Source: Acerihabitans sp015654925
Lineage (GTDB): Bacteria > Pseudomonadota > Gammaproteobacteria > Enterobacterales > Enterobacteriaceae
DNA: 64,000 bases
Assembly (NCBI RefSeq): GCF_047324175.1
Contig: NZ_CP178732.1
Coordinates: 4,836,001-4,900,000, forward strand
Direction of reading: 5' to 3'
Part shown: one piece after another, positions 62,476 to 64,000 of the stretch
Layout: every line of letters starts with the position of its first letter
How positions within the stretch are numbered: the stretch's first letter is position 1
Notes under the pieces: model-generated
Database searches by the model: none
What the model saw: the letters and a program-made list of their open reading frames with translations, nothing else
Told to the model about the DNA's origin: nothing
Made by a program: the position numbers and the translations under genes

Positions 62476-64000
62476 ATGAAGCTTGATATCACTCACGTTA
62501 AAGATGCATATATATATCTAAAAAGCTACGCCTATCATGAAAATCTTAATCTCTTTCTCAAGCAAGACATTGCTGAGTTTGAGGTAAGTAACGAAAACCT
62601 TAGCCATATTTTTAATGATATAAAAGACATTATTAATGGGGAACGCACTGTTGAAGGCAAAAAATTCAAAACATGGTTAAAAAGTATTAGTTATCATCTC
62701 CTACCTAAGCTTGTAGAGCGAAAGGAGAATTATGGTCAAAACGGAAAAAACGAAAGCAATGGTCTATTTATCAGTAATGTTCGCGATTCAGATAAATATC
62801 AGGTTTCTAAGGTAAATTATTTTATTAATGCTCCTGTAGAAATTCATATAATTGAAATATTGTGGTGTCTTTTCGCAGGACCCGCACTGGAAAATATAAT
62901 GAGCAAGGACTGCTATGGTAATCGCATGCATCCTTCTTCGTTAAAATATGTAACCGATACTGATGGAGCAAAAGGTCAAGAAATATTCAAGCGGTACATC
63001 GATCAATACAATCGGTGGCGAGATCAGGCGATTGAGGTAGCAACAGATATTGCAAAAAATGGTGATGATGTAGCCTTGTTATCACTTGACTTAAAATCTT
63101 ATTTTTATCATGTAGATTTAAACTTCGAGAAGATTGATGACGAAATTAAATCTCATTACAAGGATGACGTTACTCAGGCGGCACTGGCTCTCAAACTTAA
63201 CCGGTTTTTAGAAAATATTTATTCACGTTATCAAAGTGTAATTGCCTCCAAAATAAAGCAGACACACATTAAGTGTAAAGATAAAAAAAGTCTACCTATA
63301 GGATTAGCCTCTTCAGCTATTATTGCAAACTGGTATCTCTCAGAATTCGATAACATCATAGGAAATGGTATAAGACCAGCCTACTATGGCCGTTACGTAG
63401 ATGACATAATTATGGTTTTCAAACGCCCAATCTTTTCTGCTACTGACCCTATCAAATCTTTTGTAGATCAGTATCTCAATAATGTTCTGAAAACATCCAG
63501 TGGAGATTCTGAATACGTAATTAACGTGGATGACAACTTACTTCCGATTCAAAGGGATAAACTAATATTACAATTTTTCGATAAAGATCATAGTCGTGCA
63601 GGGCTTGAAGTATTCAAGCAAGAACTGGATGAAAGAAGCAGCGCGTTTAAATTTTTACCGAGCGAACATATTAATAAAGAGATGGACCAATTTGCTTATG
63701 ATGTGCTCTATGATGGCTCCGCCAACAAGTTGCGCAGTATCGTTGGACTTGCAGAAAATGAGACCGAGCTGGCGAAGTATCTATCCAGTCATATAACTGC
63801 TCATAGACTCTGTAAACTTGACAAAAATAATCAAGTACTTCCTCAGATTAAACAGTTTTTTAAAGGACAAAATGCGCTCCAGTTTTTCCGTCTATGGGAA
63901 AAAATTTATCAGTATTCGGTAATTACTCGCAACTACAGCTTTGCTTCGTTTTTCTATCAATATATACAAGGAGAAATTTCTAAGATTGATAGCATTATGC
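62476..64000 (+). CDS. Defence-type reverse transcriptase (UG/DRT family), 3' end outside window
   Basis: ATG at 62476 (MKLDITHVKDAYIYLKSYAY), AAGG 9 bp upstream; open for 508 codons to the window edge with no stop. Reverse transcriptase motifs: A, LLSLDLKSYFYHVDL (Asp205); B, PIGLASSAIIANWYLSEFD; C, YYGRYVDDIIMVF (Y307 V308 D309 D310). Upstream, CYGNRMHP and YIDQYNRWRDQAI match the N-terminal pattern of class 1 UG enzymes. No group II intron X/DNA-binding or retron features seen. The part after about 420 is helical. The nearest recalled group is UG1/DRT1, which carries a C-terminal nitrilase; that part would lie outside the window. AT-rich, acquired DNA. Confidence 0.82.
   Translation, partial: MKLDITHVKDAYIYLKSYAYHENLNLFLKQDIAEFEVSNENLSHIFNDIKDIINGERTVEGKKFKTWLKSISYHLLPKLVERKENYGQNGKNESNGLFISNVRDSDKYQVSKVNYFINAPVEIHIIEILWCLFAGPALENIMSKDCYGNRMHPSSLKYVTDTDGAKGQEIFKRYIDQYNRWRDQAIEVATDIAKNGDDVALLSLDLKSYFYHVDLNFEKIDDEIKSHYKDDVTQAALALKLNRFLENIYSRYQSVIASKIKQTHIKCKDKKSLPIGLASSAIIANWYLSEFDNIIGNGIRPAYYGRYVDDIIMVFKRPIFSATDPIKSFVDQYLNNVLKTSSGDSEYVINVDDNLLPIQRDKLILQFFDKDHSRAGLEVFKQELDERSSAFKFLPSEHINKEMDQFAYDVLYDGSANKLRSIVGLAENETELAKYLSSHITAHRLCKLDKNNQVLPQIKQFFKGQNALQFFRLWEKIYQYSVITRNYSFASFFYQYIQGEISKIDSIM

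Noticed and set aside
48035..64000. A CRISPR array in the accessory region
   Set aside because: No regularly spaced repeats of 24-40 bp were seen on reading through the island.
62476..64000. Retron or group II intron as the source of the reverse transcriptase
   Set aside because: No intron domain V/VI, X/HNH region or msr/msd-like inverted repeats were recognised near it, and the N-terminal pattern fits the UG/DRT class better.

Overview
The window is a chromosomal segment of a Gammaproteobacterium of the order Enterobacterales. Up to about 48.0 kb the genes, their order and their orientation follow the Escherichia coli region msrA-ytfL-rplI-rnr-purA-hfq-mutL-queG-glyVXY-psd-frd-efp-groESL-aspA-dsbD-yjdC-pheU, in GC-rich DNA. 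The ula genes and nsrR are absent and frdA is mostly deleted, so this is not E. coli. A Sodalis-like or Pectobacteriaceae-like bacterium would fit, but that placement is inference.

Layout. 0-3.2 kb: end of msrA, ytfL, ytfK, ytfJ. 3.2-7.3 kb: cysQ, fklB, the YtfB/OapA-type gene and the rpsF-priB-rpsR-rplI ribosomal operon. 7.8-12.3 kb: yjfP, bsmA, rlmB, rnr. 12.8-25.1 kb: a long leftward block of purA, yjeT, hflC, hflK, hflX, hfq, miaA, mutL, amiB, tsaE and nnr, covering RNA modification, RNA chaperoning, mismatch repair, membrane protease control and cell separation. 25.1-28.1 kb: queG, a datA-like DnaA/IHF site, three tRNA-Gly genes and orn. 28.1-36.5 kb: rsgA, psd, mscM, epmA and the frd operon with its flavoprotein gene deleted. 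36.6-48.0 kb: blc, a guanidine-II riboswitch with gdx/sugE, the entericidin pair, efp with epmB, yjeI, groL/groS behind a heat-shock promoter, fxsA, aspA, cutA, dsbD, yjdC and tRNA-Phe. EpmA, EpmB and EF-P form one modification pathway within 5.5 kb.

From tRNA-Phe (48035-48110) to the end of the window the DNA is a genomic island. It starts with remnants of an integrative or conjugative element: an unknown gene, an Ash-like small gene, a T4CP (MobB-like) fragment joined through a palindromic scar to a MobC-like relaxase fragment, ccdA, a ccdB broken by an IS256-family element with a clean 8-bp target duplication, and an ArdC-like antirestriction gene. It continues with three blocks that look like anti-phage or conflict functions and become progressively more AT-rich. 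The first is a rightward operon of a membrane-anchored TerB-N protein, a BrxD-like P-loop ATPase and a BrxHI/Lhr-like helicase. The second is a leftward radical-SAM/SPASM peptide maturase with an N-terminal PqqD-like region, a 38-residue Cys/Pro/Gly-rich candidate precursor peptide (too short for routine gene calling) and a translationally coupled 55-residue ORF. The third is a large reverse transcriptase with a YVDD active site, resembling the defence-associated UG/DRT enzymes, which runs off the right edge.

The most promising undescribed system is the radical-SAM peptide locus at 59.5-61.9 kb, together with the adjacent reverse transcriptase. No computation was run; family assignments rest on recognisable motifs, synteny and recalled homologues.
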